Shown: in pieces, positions 36,732 to 45,344 of the stretch
Layout: each line of letters begins with the position of its first letter
Position numbering within the stretch: the stretch's first letter is position 1
Assembly: GCF_900457465.1 (NCBI RefSeq)
Contig: NZ_UAUU01000011.1
Location: 1,426,001-1,490,000, forward strand
Source of the DNA: Sphingobacterium multivorum
GTDB taxonomy: Bacteria; Bacteroidota; Bacteroidia; Sphingobacteriales; Sphingobacteriaceae
DNA length: 64,000 bases
Direction: 5' to 3'
The notes under the pieces: model-generated
Databases searched by the model: none
Told to the model about the DNA's origin: nothing
The model's input: only the letters and a program-made list of their open reading frames with translations
Position numbers and translations under genes: made by a program

Positions 36732-37166
36732 ATGAAACATAAAGATCAACCTGTAAAAAAATTGGTTTCGGTTATTTTAGTTGAAAAGCAGCTAGCCGAT
36801 GTTTGGAAATACTGGAATGATGCTAATGCCATTATGCAATGGAATATTCCATTTGACGATTGGCACTGTCCGGCTGCTGGTATCGATTTTAGGGAAGGAG
36901 GGATGTTTAATTTTAGAATGGAACAAAAAAATAGTCGCGAAGGATTTGATTATGTGGGTGTGTACGATGAGATTATTTGGATGGAGTCTATTGAAAGTAA
37001 CAGTGGGGGAAGAAAGTGTATTGTGGAATTTCAGGCGATTGACAACAATACAATTATTCGCGAAACTTTCGACCCTGATCCGTTTACAAGTTTGGACCTG
37101 CAACAGTCTTTTACCGATGGGGTCTTGTTAAGTTTTAAAAAATTTATAGAAAACAAATCGCTGTAG
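36732..37166 (+). CDS. SRPBCC/AHSA1-domain protein
   Basis: 144 residues. START-like fold of the Aha1-type (activator of Hsp90 ATPase) family: VSVILVEKQLADVWKYWND, PAAGIDFREGGMF, FVGVYDEIIW-type strand and the C-terminal LQQSFTDGVLLSFKKF helix. Such bacterial proteins bind small hydrophobic ligands or are of unknown role. Followed 45 bases later by an alpha/beta hydrolase gene on the same strand. Confidence 0.87.
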   Translation: MKHKDQPVKKLVSVILVEKQLADVWKYWNDANAIMQWNIPFDDWHCPAAGIDFREGGMFNFRMEQKNSREGFDYVGVYDEIIWMESIESNSGGRKCIVEFQAIDNNTIIRETFDPDPFTSLDLQQSFTDGVLLSFKKFIENKSL

Positions 37167-37211
37167 AAGCGTATTGCTAATGATAAAAATATAGACCATT
37201 TAGTATAAATT

Positions 37212-37997
37212 ATGCGTGAAATAGAATCGAAAAGCGGTTATGCACCTGCTAACGGGATAAAACTTTACTACGAAATATTTGGCACAGGAAAACCTCTCGT
37301 TCTTATTCATGGTGGTGGCTCCTCCGGTTTTTCGGATTTTGAGGAGACTGTAAAAAGGTTGCATGATCAGTATCAGTTGATTTTGATAGATCTCCAAAAT
37401 CATGGAAGATCCGATCATCGATCCTCAGCTGAAACATTCGAGCAGGATGCCAAAGATATTTTGGCTGTTCTAGATTTTCTTTCCATCGGAAAAGCTTCGT
37501 TTTTTGGCTTTAGTAATGGAGCGACAACCCTTTTGAAATTTGCGACGATGTATCCAGACAAGGTCGAAAAGCTGATAGCAGCATCTGGAAATACCAAAAG
37601 AGAGGGGCTTCTGGATGGTTTTTTTGAAAGTATGGAAGCGTCAACTATTAACGATATGCCGCCATTTCTGAAGGAGAATTTTATGAAGCTGAACCCAGAT
37701 CCAGAGAAGTTTAGAAATATGTATGAAAAAGACAGCCAGCGCATGATACACTTTCAGGATTTTGACGCCGAATTCTTAACGCGTTTGACCTGTCCCGTAT
37801 TTTTGCTAGGCGGAGACCAAGATGTTGTGAAAACGACACATTTAGCTGCTATGCAACAGCAGATTCCTGCTGCACGATTACTTATTCTACCGGCAAATCA
37901 TGGCAACTATATGATGGCTGATTTTAATGGCGATGTCAACGTTGAACTGATTGATTTTACATTAAAACAAGTACAACAATTTTTGGAATCTAAATGA
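37212..37997 (+). CDS. alpha/beta hydrolase
   Basis: 261 residues. Oxyanion HGGG (LIHGGGSSGFSDFE, residues about 34-46), nucleophile elbow GFSNGA (Ser at about residue 101), acid in LLGGDQDVV and His in LPANHGNYM: a complete catalytic triad. Esterase, lipase or C-C hydrolase; substrate unclear. Confidence 0.9.
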   Translation: MREIESKSGYAPANGIKLYYEIFGTGKPLVLIHGGGSSGFSDFEETVKRLHDQYQLILIDLQNHGRSDHRSSAETFEQDAKDILAVLDFLSIGKASFFGFSNGATTLLKFATMYPDKVEKLIAASGNTKREGLLDGFFESMEASTINDMPPFLKENFMKLNPDPEKFRNMYEKDSQRMIHFQDFDAEFLTRLTCPVFLLGGDQDVVKTTHLAAMQQQIPAARLLILPANHGNYMMADFNGDVNVELIDFTLKQVQQFLESK

Positions 37998-38031
37998 TGT
38001 TCGGGTTATCGAATAACGGAGCCCTAATGAT

Positions 38032-38253
38032 TTATCGGTAATTGCGCATATTGCGTTCCAATTTACGCATGCGCTGTTCATTTTTCCCGTCAACACGCGA
38101 TGCAACCGCCCATATGGCTGCGGGTATCCAACCAAGTATAGTTATCTGAAGGATCAAACAGAGAATGCCACTTAGAATTTTACCACGTAAAAAAAACGAT
38201 AACCAAGGAAGTAAAACTGCTATTAGTATCATAAGTAAAAGGTTTATAAACAT
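38032..38253 (-). CDS. YqaE/Pmp3-family membrane protein
   Basis: 73 residues with two membrane helices: LLLMILIAVLLPWLSFFLRG and ILCLILQITILGWIPAAIWAV. The GWIPAAIWA segment is the signature of the Pmp3/UPF0057 family, involved in membrane-potential and salt homeostasis in yeast and plants. A short charged C-terminal tail follows. Single gene. Confidence 0.85.
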   Translation of the reverse strand: MFINLLLMILIAVLLPWLSFFLRGKILSGILCLILQITILGWIPAAIWAVASRVDGKNEQRMRKLERNMRNYR

Positions 38254-38505
38254 TAAAATACAAAATTACGGTATTCACTACTAAAAATTGCAAATAATAT
38301 CAACTTAAGCAAAATAAGTAGTTTTTTTTAGAATTGTAATGTATTGATATATAACGCTTAGTGGTTTTGTCCTGTTAGCTTATGTAAATGTTAAGAAAAC
38401 TTAAAACATGCTATTGGATAGCCAAATTTAAAAATTTTAAGGAGGAGTGGCACCAAAGTTGATGTTTCCCTGTCGAATATTTTAGATGCAGATTACATAT
38501 AATAA

Positions 38506-38721
38506 ATGACGGAAAACATGGGAAACGATAATAATATTATTGAGAATTTAAACAGCAAATATCATGGATATCTAGAAGATGAGGGGAAATGGCTCAATGA
38601 AGGATTTAAGAATATTTTCATCGATGGGGAACCAAGTAAAGCAAATCTGAAAACCTCGGTTTATCTGATGTTACCCCAAGAGATCAGGGAATATGTCGAT
38701 CAGTTGTTACCCAACGATTGA
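38506..38721 (+). CDS. hypothetical protein, 71 aa
   Basis: Short acidic soluble protein (MTENMGNDNNIIENLN; DEGKWLNEGFKNIFIDGEP; LPQEIREYVDQLLPND). Not recognised; ATG 38506 (or 38518) start. Ends in a good hairpin terminator. Confidence 0.5.
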   Translation: MTENMGNDNNIIENLNSKYHGYLEDEGKWLNEGFKNIFIDGEPSKANLKTSVYLMLPQEIREYVDQLLPND

Positions 38722-38754
38722 TTATAAAATTATACGAACAAGTAAATCAAATTA

Positions 38755-38796
38755 AAAGTTTACTAGGATCAGTTTGTCCTGATTTTAGTAAACTTT
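38755..38796 (+). terminator. terminator hairpin
   Basis: AAAGTTTACTA (38755-38765) with TAGTAAACTTT (38786-38796); the inner GATCAG/CTGATT also pairs. Followed by a T/C-rich tract. Lies between convergent genes. Confidence 0.75.
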
Positions 38797-38828
38797 CTTC
38801 TTTTAAAAAAAAGGACCAGTAAATCTTA

Positions 38829-39374
38829 TTAAATGCCGAATTCTTTCACGGTTTGGCAAATTTGCTCTTTTTGTTTTCGGCTTAATACGTTCAACATGGT
38901 CAGGATTTCTTTACCTTGAAAAGTCTCAAGCTCAAGTCTCGGACCCAACCAATTGCTTTCAATAATGCGGATATTAACGATTTGAATGTAGGGCACGAAT
39001 ACCAGCGCATCCAAATCTGCCAAAGCCCAGACACTCCCGGTCTTTTTTTCGATCCGTTTAAAATACAATCCTTTTTTATCTGTCCGGGCTCGGATAACTT
39101 TCCTGCTGTTTTTTAGAAGAAGGAAGCCGCCGATAATAAAAGATAAGTGGAGTAACAGCATAAATAATGAGACTAAAAAGCGAAATACGTCTTTAAAGTC
39201 AAGTACAATGGCGCTGAAATTCTCTTTAAGTGAATTATGAGGATGATAACCGATAAAACAAGTCGCTATCCCCATTAAAATCAAAATACTGCCAATGATA
39301 ATGGATCGCCAATTTGGTAGGTAATAATTGATAAAGGTTTCACTGTCTGTAGCTGCTAATTTTCTCCTTTTCAT
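38829..39374 (-). CDS. hypothetical two-helix membrane protein, 181 aa
   Basis: From ATG 39374 (MKRRKLAATDSETFINYYL); the upstream extension to 39551 lacks coding character. Two membrane helices (SIIIGSILILMGIATCFIG and LFMLLLHLSFIIGGFLLL), then a cytoplasmic beta-rich domain resembling a bacterial PH-like (DUF304-type) layout: KKGLYFKRIEKKTGSVWALADLDALVFV. No function assigned. Confidence 0.65.
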   Translation of the reverse strand: MKRRKLAATDSETFINYYLPNWRSIIIGSILILMGIATCFIGYHPHNSLKENFSAIVLDFKDVFRFLVSLFMLLLHLSFIIGGFLLLKNSRKVIRARTDKKGLYFKRIEKKTGSVWALADLDALVFVPYIQIVNIRIIESNWLGPRLELETFQGKEILTMLNVLSRKQKEQICQTVKEFGI

Positions 39375-39622
39375 ATCTAAATATAGGGACCTTATAAATT
39401 GACTGCATCGAAGAATTACAATTCGTTCAGAATCATTTATAATTCGACAACTATTAGTTATAAGGGCATGAAGTCTGTTTTTGAAATTATTATGAACTTG
39501 TTTATTGGTCGCATCGAAATCTATGCTACCGAAGATTGGACCACTGTACATCTGCTATCTGGATGAGGTTGATACGAAAGAGTTAGGATACATTTGCACT
39601 ATAAATCAAACTATTTAATGAA

Positions 39623-40069
39623 ATGAATTATAACATTAGAAAGGCAAGTCTTGAGGATCTTGATCAAGCAGCAGCGTTATTCAATCTTTATCGAATTTTC
39701 TACAGACAGGAATCGGATTTGGAAAAAGCCAAAGAATTTTTGAGGGAGCGATTTTTGAACGGAGAGTCAGAAATCTTTTTGACAATTCAGGGCGAACATG
39801 CGGTTGGTTTTGTTCAGCTTTATAAATTGTTTCATTATACTAAATTGCAGCGGCAGTGGTTGTTGAGTGATCTATTTGTGCATCCTGATCATCGGAGTAA
39901 AGGTCTTTCGGTTCGGCTTATAGATCGAAGTAAAGCTTGGTGTGAAGAGACTGGAGCTTGTGGTCTGATGCTTGAGACCGAGAAAACAAATGTTATCGGT
40001 AATAGTCTTTATCCGAGGTGTGGATTTGAATACGACGGCATGCATAACTATTATCATTGGTGGCGATAA
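39623..40069 (+). CDS. GNAT-family N-acetyltransferase
   Basis: 148 residues. Typical GNAT order: IRKASLEDLDQAAALF start, FVQLYKLF strand, LSDLFVHPDHRSKGLSVRLID (acetyl-CoA pyrophosphate loop R-x-x-G-L), then LMLETEKTN and YPRCGFEYDG C-terminal. Substrate unknown. Ends in a hairpin. Confidence 0.9.
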   Translation: MNYNIRKASLEDLDQAAALFNLYRIFYRQESDLEKAKEFLRERFLNGESEIFLTIQGEHAVGFVQLYKLFHYTKLQRQWLLSDLFVHPDHRSKGLSVRLIDRSKAWCEETGACGLMLETEKTNVIGNSLYPRCGFEYDGMHNYYHWWR

Positions 40070-40073
40070 CTTT

Positions 40074-40114
40074 AATTGGATCGTCAGTGCACTCCCGCGC
40101 CTGGCGATCCAATT
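40074..40114. terminator. hairpin after GNAT gene
   Basis: AATTGGATCG (40074-40083) with CGATCCAATT (40105-40114), 21-base GC-rich loop, immediately past the GNAT stop. No strong T-tract. Confidence 0.55.
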
Positions 40115-40129
40115 GGCAACTGAGATTAA

Positions 40130-40240
40130 TTAGACGCCATCGACAGTCATTTTACCCCATTGGGCACTGCTGCCTGGATTAAGATTTTGAATCTGTGCTA
40201 TCACTTCATCACCCACTGTTTTGTCAAAAATATTTTTCAT
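40130..40240 (-). pseudogene. N-terminal fragment of a DUF1569 protein
   Basis: A 36-codon open frame, from ATG 40240 to TAA 40130-40132. The sequence MKNIFDKTVGDEVIAQIQNL and then QWGKMTVDGV matches the start of DUF1569 (DinB-like) proteins up to the WGKM motif, after which the family continues with a QMLAHC stretch that is not found here. Full members have about 150 residues. So this is a remnant cut off soon after the N-terminus. Confidence 0.6.
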
Positions 40241-40269
40241 AATTTCAATTTACGAAATAATAATCTACA

Positions 40270-41471
40270 TTAATTGAAGTATAATATCACATTTAAAGGC
40301 TCATCGTTTACAGTTACTTTCTTTTCGGTAGGCCCACTTTTATTGCTGTACCTCAAAGTATAAGACTGATTTTTTTTCACGATAAATGTTAAATGATCAT
40401 TCGCATCCTGCAGTTTAGTAGCAGTCGAGCCTCCGCCAATTTGATCATTTCCTTGGAAGATATCTACATTGCATTTTGTTCTTCCTTCCGGTTGACATTG
40501 ATCCTTACTGAGATACATGGTTACGTTTAGACGGGTGTAAGATTTGTCCTTCAATTGTTGGCTATATTGCTGATTGAATAGATCAATATAGCGCTGAGAA
40601 ACATTATCGGCATACACTTCTGTTTCACTCCACGCCGGGAATGAGGTAGCTGCCGGTTTGTAGGAAGCCGCATAAATAGAATGTTCCTTGCTATTCGGAT
40701 CGGCTTTACCCGCGTCTGCTAAAAACCAGCTGTAATTCAGGTCTTTGTCCGGATAATATTCAGTAAAATACCATTTACCATTAATCCACACCTCGACCCA
40801 ACTGTGGTTACCACGGTTGTCATGCCAGTTTGGCGTTCCCGCAATCCGAGCCGGTATACCTACTGATCGCAATGCGTCGATCAATAAAATGGATAATCCG
40901 GTACAAGAAGCCATTCCTTGGCTTATCGATTCAGATGGATTTTGATCTGCTTTTTTTCGTTGCGTATTGTAATCGACTTTCACTTCATCTCTGATATTCT
41001 TATTTATGGCTACAATGGCATCTTTTATCGTTTTGCTATTTGCCACATATTTTGAGAAACGATCGTAGAAGTCACCACGCCAATCGTCGAGATCTTCAGA
41101 AAATACCCGATAGGGCAATACCTCATTTAGAAAAATTGAATCTGGAATTTCCTTTGCCCACGAAAACGTTGATCTTGCCTGGTAAGCCTTTTCAATATTA
41201 TGGATAAGATGATCACTCTTAATAGTCGTTAAATCATTCTTGGGCATATAAGCTATGAGAAAAGCCGCCCCTTCACGCATTTCTTTGGATAGTTTCGCTA
41301 GTACTTTCTCTAATTCAGTGCGATTCATGCCGGCAGCTTTTAGTGCATTTTTGACCGGTTTTTGATACTGACTTGGCAACGAGGAAAGCTTGAAATCTTG
41401 TGCAGATACGTTGAAAAAATGGCTGTAGACAAACAGCAGAAAACGAAAGAAAATACCTTTTTGAACATCAT
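40270..41471 (-). CDS. secreted transglutaminase-like protein (signal-peptide frameshift)
   Basis: Open frame of 369 residues (40270-41379), with a transglutaminase core: SCTGLSILLIDALRSVGIPARIAGTPNWHDNRGNHSWVEVWINGKWYFTEYYPDK in segments, giving catalytic Cys, His (NHSWVEV) and Asp in the usual order. The frame as read lacks an export signal. In another frame just upstream, MFKKVFSFVFCCLSTAIF then NVSAQDFKLSSLP appears; adding one T to the run at 41414-41419 joins them into a normal signal peptide, starting at 41471. So the gene is probably intact in life, with a one-base error or a recent lesion. Substrate unknown. Confidence 0.8.
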
Positions 41472-41794
41472 ATGAGCTTGCTTGTTCTTGATCTATTTAA
41501 ATTAACACAATTTGTATATTTCAAACATAGATAAATTGATTTTTATATGCAAGGATACGTTTTATAGTCTGACTAGTAGCTTGGAAGCCCAATTTACTTA
41601 GTGATGTTTCTGAATTTGAGCAGAAGGACTCCCAAATAGCAAGCGACCACGAATGATGTACTTTGGATTGCGCTGCACTTCTAAAAGTCAAAAGGTGTTA
41701 ATCCCGCACAATTTCATTTGCAAATGAATACAAATTTATTTTAGTTTGAAGATCTTTACGGCAAAGTAAAGATCATAACCCAAAAATAATTTAA
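41472..41794. other. 322-base intergenic region, no gene seen
   Basis: Divergent promoter region for the transglutaminase-like and the hypothetical lipoprotein genes. No repeat or RNA feature recognised. Confidence 0.4.
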
Positions 41795-42592
41795 ATGACA
41801 ATTCCGATGAAGCCGTTTCATTTTCTATATTATAGTGTATGCTGTCTGATCCTTTTATCGGGTATGCTGTATTCCTGTCAATCGCAAGATCCAGACAGGG
41901 TGATACTTGAAAAATTGGATAGAACCTTTAATGCATCCAAATTTTATGGCCCCAAGATAAAAAGGAGCGAAGAGTTGCTGCATGCAGACGTTAGAAGTAT
42001 GGATAAGAAAGAGTTGAAAGAAGTCTTTGAAACCGCCATATTTAAAAAGGATACGCTTGCTGTTTTTAATTCAGAAGGGAGTTTGCCAACACCATTTTAT
42101 ATCGAGTCTACTGCAGTCTGGGGAACACGAAAATTAAAGCCGGTCAGAGATTTCGGTTATCGTTACACCACGGTTTCTTACAATGAAGATAAGGACACCA
42201 TAGCCATATTAAACGGAGTTCCTTTTCCAGCGTTGACAGTGGCAGAGGATAAAAATGGTGAATTTGCTTATCTATATGCACTGAAGACTTCAAAAAATAA
42301 AGATGATTTTCAAAATATTTACAACTATCTACAGAAGACGTTTACAAAATTGAAGGTTCAAGATGATGCTGGAAGTGATATAAAAGGTTGGGAAAATAAA
42401 GACTTTTACTATTTTTTGCATAAAAAAAATAGAAGGGAAGAACAGATTTTTTCATTTGGAGAAGATGAAGACGACAAGCCGACGACTACAGACATCACCG
42501 ATATCCGTTTGGAAATTTATTCTAAAATTTACATCCAAAATATGCAAAAAGAGCAGGTTTACTTACCGGATTATATTCCCAGTGTTAATTAA
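41795..42592 (+). CDS. hypothetical lipoprotein, 265 aa
   Basis: Signal peptide with lipobox LSGMLYSC (Cys near residue 28). Mixed alpha/beta domain behind it (KELKEVFETAIFKKDTLAVF, ILNGVPFPALTVAED, DIRLEIYSKIYIQNM). Not recognised. Either of two starts (41795 or 41807, MKPFHF) works. Single gene; may be an outer- or inner-membrane lipoprotein. Confidence 0.65.
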   Translation: MTIPMKPFHFLYYSVCCLILLSGMLYSCQSQDPDRVILEKLDRTFNASKFYGPKIKRSEELLHADVRSMDKKELKEVFETAIFKKDTLAVFNSEGSLPTPFYIESTAVWGTRKLKPVRDFGYRYTTVSYNEDKDTIAILNGVPFPALTVAEDKNGEFAYLYALKTSKNKDDFQNIYNYLQKTFTKLKVQDDAGSDIKGWENKDFYYFLHKKNRREEQIFSFGEDEDDKPTTTDITDIRLEIYSKIYIQNMQKEQVYLPDYIPSVN

Positions 42593-42697
42593 CAGCCTTT
42601 AAAAATGGAGCACCGGTAAACTTGTTACAAATCTGCATGGACGATTTTGTTTATATTTACGTCCTTGTAAAAAAATCAATCAAATCGTTTTGTTTTT

Positions 42698-43837
42698 ATG
42701 TCCGATACTCAAATACCGACTTCCGTTTATGCAGATACCAAACCACATTATGCAGTACTTGACGGGTTACGCGGTGTAGCAGCTATAACTGTTGTTTGCT
42801 TTCATATTTTTGAAGCCTTTGCGACGAGCCATTTAGACCAGCGTATTAATCACGGTTATTTGGCCGTTGACTTTTTCTTTATGCTTTCAGGTTTTGTCGT
42901 GGGCTATGCTTATGACGATCGTTGGAAGACAATGACAATAAAAGAATTTATCAAGCGTCGGATAATACGTTTACATCCGATGGTTGTAATGGGTGCGATC
43001 ATTGGAGCAGTCATGTTTTATTTTCAGGGATGTTCTGTTTGGGATGTGACTAAGGTGACATTTTCTTCGCTGGCAATCGCGACCCTTTTGAATGCCTTGT
43101 TGATTCCTGCCATTCCAGGACAAGAAGTGAGAGGGCTTGGGGAGATGTTTCCATTAAATGGGCCGAGCTGGTCGTTGTTTTTCGAATACATCGGTAATAT
43201 TCTGTATGCATTGATTATTCGTAGATTTTCAACCAAAGTATTGGCTGGGCTCGTTGTTTTATTCGGGATAGGGTTGGCGGCCTTTGCGATATTAGGACCT
43301 TTGGGAGATATCTGTGCTGGTTTTTCACTCACAGAAACGGAATTTACGGCGGGTTCACTTCGTCTTTTGTTTTCATTTACAGCAGGCTTATTCTTATCTA
43401 GAGTATTTAAGTCTTTACAGATCAAGGGCGCATTTTGGATTTGTAGTTTGATCCTAGTGCCACTTTTGGCTATGCCGCGCATTGGTGGTGCCGAGCAACT
43501 ATGGATGAATGGTTTATACGACACGTTATGTTGTGTCGTGGTTTTCCCTTTACTCGTTGTGTTAGGCGCTTCTGGCAAGGGCGGTAATGGTATTACAAGT
43601 TGGCTTTGCAAGTTTTTAGGCGATATATCCTATCCTTTGTATATGGTACATTATCCCTTTATCTATCTATACTATGCTTGGGTTAAGAATGAAAATCTGA
43701 GTTTTGAAGAGTCCTTGCCCGGAGCAGCGGCTGTTGTGATCGGAAGTATTGTGCTTGCATATGGCTGTTTGAAGTTATACGATATACCCGTACGGCAATA
43801 TTTGTCAAAGCGATTTCTAAGATCAAAAGGGAAATAG
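42698..43837 (+). CDS. acyltransferase family 3 (OafA/YrhL-like) membrane protein
   Basis: 379 residues, about ten membrane helices. LDGLRGVAAITVVCFHIFEAF contains the family's N-terminal signature (LxGxRGxAAxxVxxFH, with catalytic-type His), followed by FKR-RRIIRLHPMV and NGPSWSLFFEYIGN, then the SYPLYMVHYPF near the C-terminus. Such enzymes acylate sugars of LPS, peptidoglycan or exopolysaccharide; substrate unknown. Confidence 0.92.
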   Translation: MSDTQIPTSVYADTKPHYAVLDGLRGVAAITVVCFHIFEAFATSHLDQRINHGYLAVDFFFMLSGFVVGYAYDDRWKTMTIKEFIKRRIIRLHPMVVMGAIIGAVMFYFQGCSVWDVTKVTFSSLAIATLLNALLIPAIPGQEVRGLGEMFPLNGPSWSLFFEYIGNILYALIIRRFSTKVLAGLVVLFGIGLAAFAILGPLGDICAGFSLTETEFTAGSLRLLFSFTAGLFLSRVFKSLQIKGAFWICSLILVPLLAMPRIGGAEQLWMNGLYDTLCCVVVFPLLVVLGASGKGGNGITSWLCKFLGDISYPLYMVHYPFIYLYYAWVKNENLSFEESLPGAAAVVIGSIVLAYGCLKLYDIPVRQYLSKRFLRSKGK

Positions 43838-43876
43838 ATGCTAGCAAACTAATCCTATTATTTATTATAAAATAAG

Positions 43877-43903
43877 AAAACACCATTTTTTGGTGTTTTT
43901 TTA
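43877..43903 (+). terminator. terminator
   Basis: AAAACACCA (43877-43885), TTTTT loop, TGGTGTTTT (43891-43899) and T-tract. Confidence 0.88.
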
Positions 43904-43972
43904 TGCATGTTACCTAGGACAGTGATCTGTACATAGAGAAAATATCTTGTCATGTTAAATAACGCTTCAATG

Positions 43973-44473
43973 TCAGTCTTTTTCAAAAAAAACGTTGTTA
44001 TATTTCGACGAATAAAGTACCAAATAGAAGCCTAAAGGGCTTCGGTATACCGTTGGATCTGAAGCAAGAATATGATGAGCGGGGAAGTCCATCCACAGTT
44101 TTAAGCGTGCGGATTGGTAGGGACAGACTGTTTCGATCTTGCCTTTGTAAACTTTGGATACTTTACCCGCACTTACGACGTTGAAATAAATCGAATCGTT
44201 ATCCTTTATGACAAAATTGTAACTATTATATTGCCAGTCAGCTTGTTTTCCTGGGAACAGGTCACGCTTTATGTGGTAGGTACCATAATAATCTTCTTTT
44301 TTTAGGATTTTTGGGCTCGTGATCCATTGAAAAAATTGAGACAAAGAAAAAAGTATAATTGCGCCACCGATCAGAGATAAAATTGCATACCCGAAGAATC
44401 GTCTTTTTGTGATAACCCCGCATAACAGCAGAATTATCAGCAACGGTATAAAGATAAATACTCCAAATCCCAT
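43973..44473 (-). CDS. hypothetical membrane protein, 166 aa
   Basis: Two N-terminal membrane helices (IFIPLLIILLLCGVI, ILSLIGGAIILFSLSQFF) and a C-terminal soluble domain: EDYYGTYHIKRDLFPGKQADW, then strands SIYFNVV, VYKGKIETVC. A YGTY/HI motif is typical of small stress or osmotic lipocalin-like domains, but the family is not identified. Confidence 0.6.
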   Translation of the reverse strand: MGFGVFIFIPLLIILLLCGVITKRRFFGYAILSLIGGAIILFSLSQFFQWITSPKILKKEDYYGTYHIKRDLFPGKQADWQYNSYNFVIKDNDSIYFNVVSAGKVSKVYKGKIETVCPYQSARLKLWMDFPAHHILASDPTVYRSPLGFYLVLYSSKYNNVFFEKD

Positions 44474-44520
44474 ATTTTTAGACGTTGTGTAGAAAGCTCC
44501 TTTCTAAATTGAAAGTTTAA

Positions 44521-45204
44521 CTAAAGTAGCCCCATAGCTACCAAATCCAACACAGTATGCCTTCTATTGGCTAATTTATTGTTGACACATGCTTCAAGGA
44601 TTTTTTTGACACCATTGGAATAAGAATCATGTCCGAGGACCTTGGTCTCAATTTTAATTTCATCATTTTTATCTTTGATCACAATCTGATGGTAGGCATG
44701 CTTTTCTAAGTAGGCAACGGGAATATGGATTTTATAAGCTTGCGTTTTTGCATCGCGAATAGAGATAACGCGTTCATGAGCGACATGTAAAGAATTGGCT
44801 ATATGATAAGCTGTACCTGGTTCAGTAAGCTTGGAGGACTGATGAGACTCCATAATAGATATTTCGTAGTCTTTGAAATTATGACCAAATTGTTGAAGCA
44901 TATGGAGTGTTTTTAGCAAAAGTATGGAGGTATTTGGGCAAATGACAAGTGGAAACGCTGTCTCGAGCTTTTCGGTCTCTAGTCCTGTAGACAGTTCAAT
45001 GAATAACGAATCTGTACGTGCACAAAAATCAAGACAATCTTGCAACTCCCGACCCGATCCGGCATGTATAATGATCGATGGCGACGACGTTGTAATGGAT
45101 GGCTGCCAAGGTAGAATTTCTACATTGGGGATGGAATAATCAGCTTCCAGTATCGCGTTTGCCAGTTTTCCTGATCCAACTACAAAGGCTTTTTTTGTAT
45201 TCAT
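44521..45204 (-). CDS. dihydrodipicolinate reductase-like protein, catalytic site changed
   Basis: 227 residues with a Rossmann start (KKAFVVGSGKLANAI) and the C-terminal DapB-like region (ESHQSSKLTEPGTAYHIAN). In true DapB the motif is E-x-H-H-x-x-K-x-D-x-P-S-G-T-A with a catalytic second His; here it reads ESHQSSK, so that His is Gln and the following D/P pattern is different. The cofactor half is also short. It therefore may be a divergent oxidoreductase rather than a lysine-pathway enzyme. Single gene. Confidence 0.7.
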   Translation of the reverse strand: MNTKKAFVVGSGKLANAILEADYSIPNVEILPWQPSITTSSPSIIIHAGSGRELQDCLDFCARTDSLFIELSTGLETEKLETAFPLVICPNTSILLLKTLHMLQQFGHNFKDYEISIMESHQSSKLTEPGTAYHIANSLHVAHERVISIRDAKTQAYKIHIPVAYLEKHAYHQIVIKDKNDEIKIETKVLGHDSYSNGVKKILEACVNNKLANRRHTVLDLVAMGLL

Positions 45205-45344
45205 ATTGTTTGTTTTATCAAAACATCTGCTATCCTTTTGACTATGAAACGATAAAATGATATCGGATGAAATTGCAATGAAGTAAAGGTTATGCTTGAG
45301 CCGGGTAAGTTACAAAAATAGACGGTAAAATTTAATCTTTGCTA

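Noticed and set aside
39375-39551. N-terminal extension of the two-helix membrane protein
   Set aside because: The extra residues lack coding character; ATG 39374 gives a normal protein.
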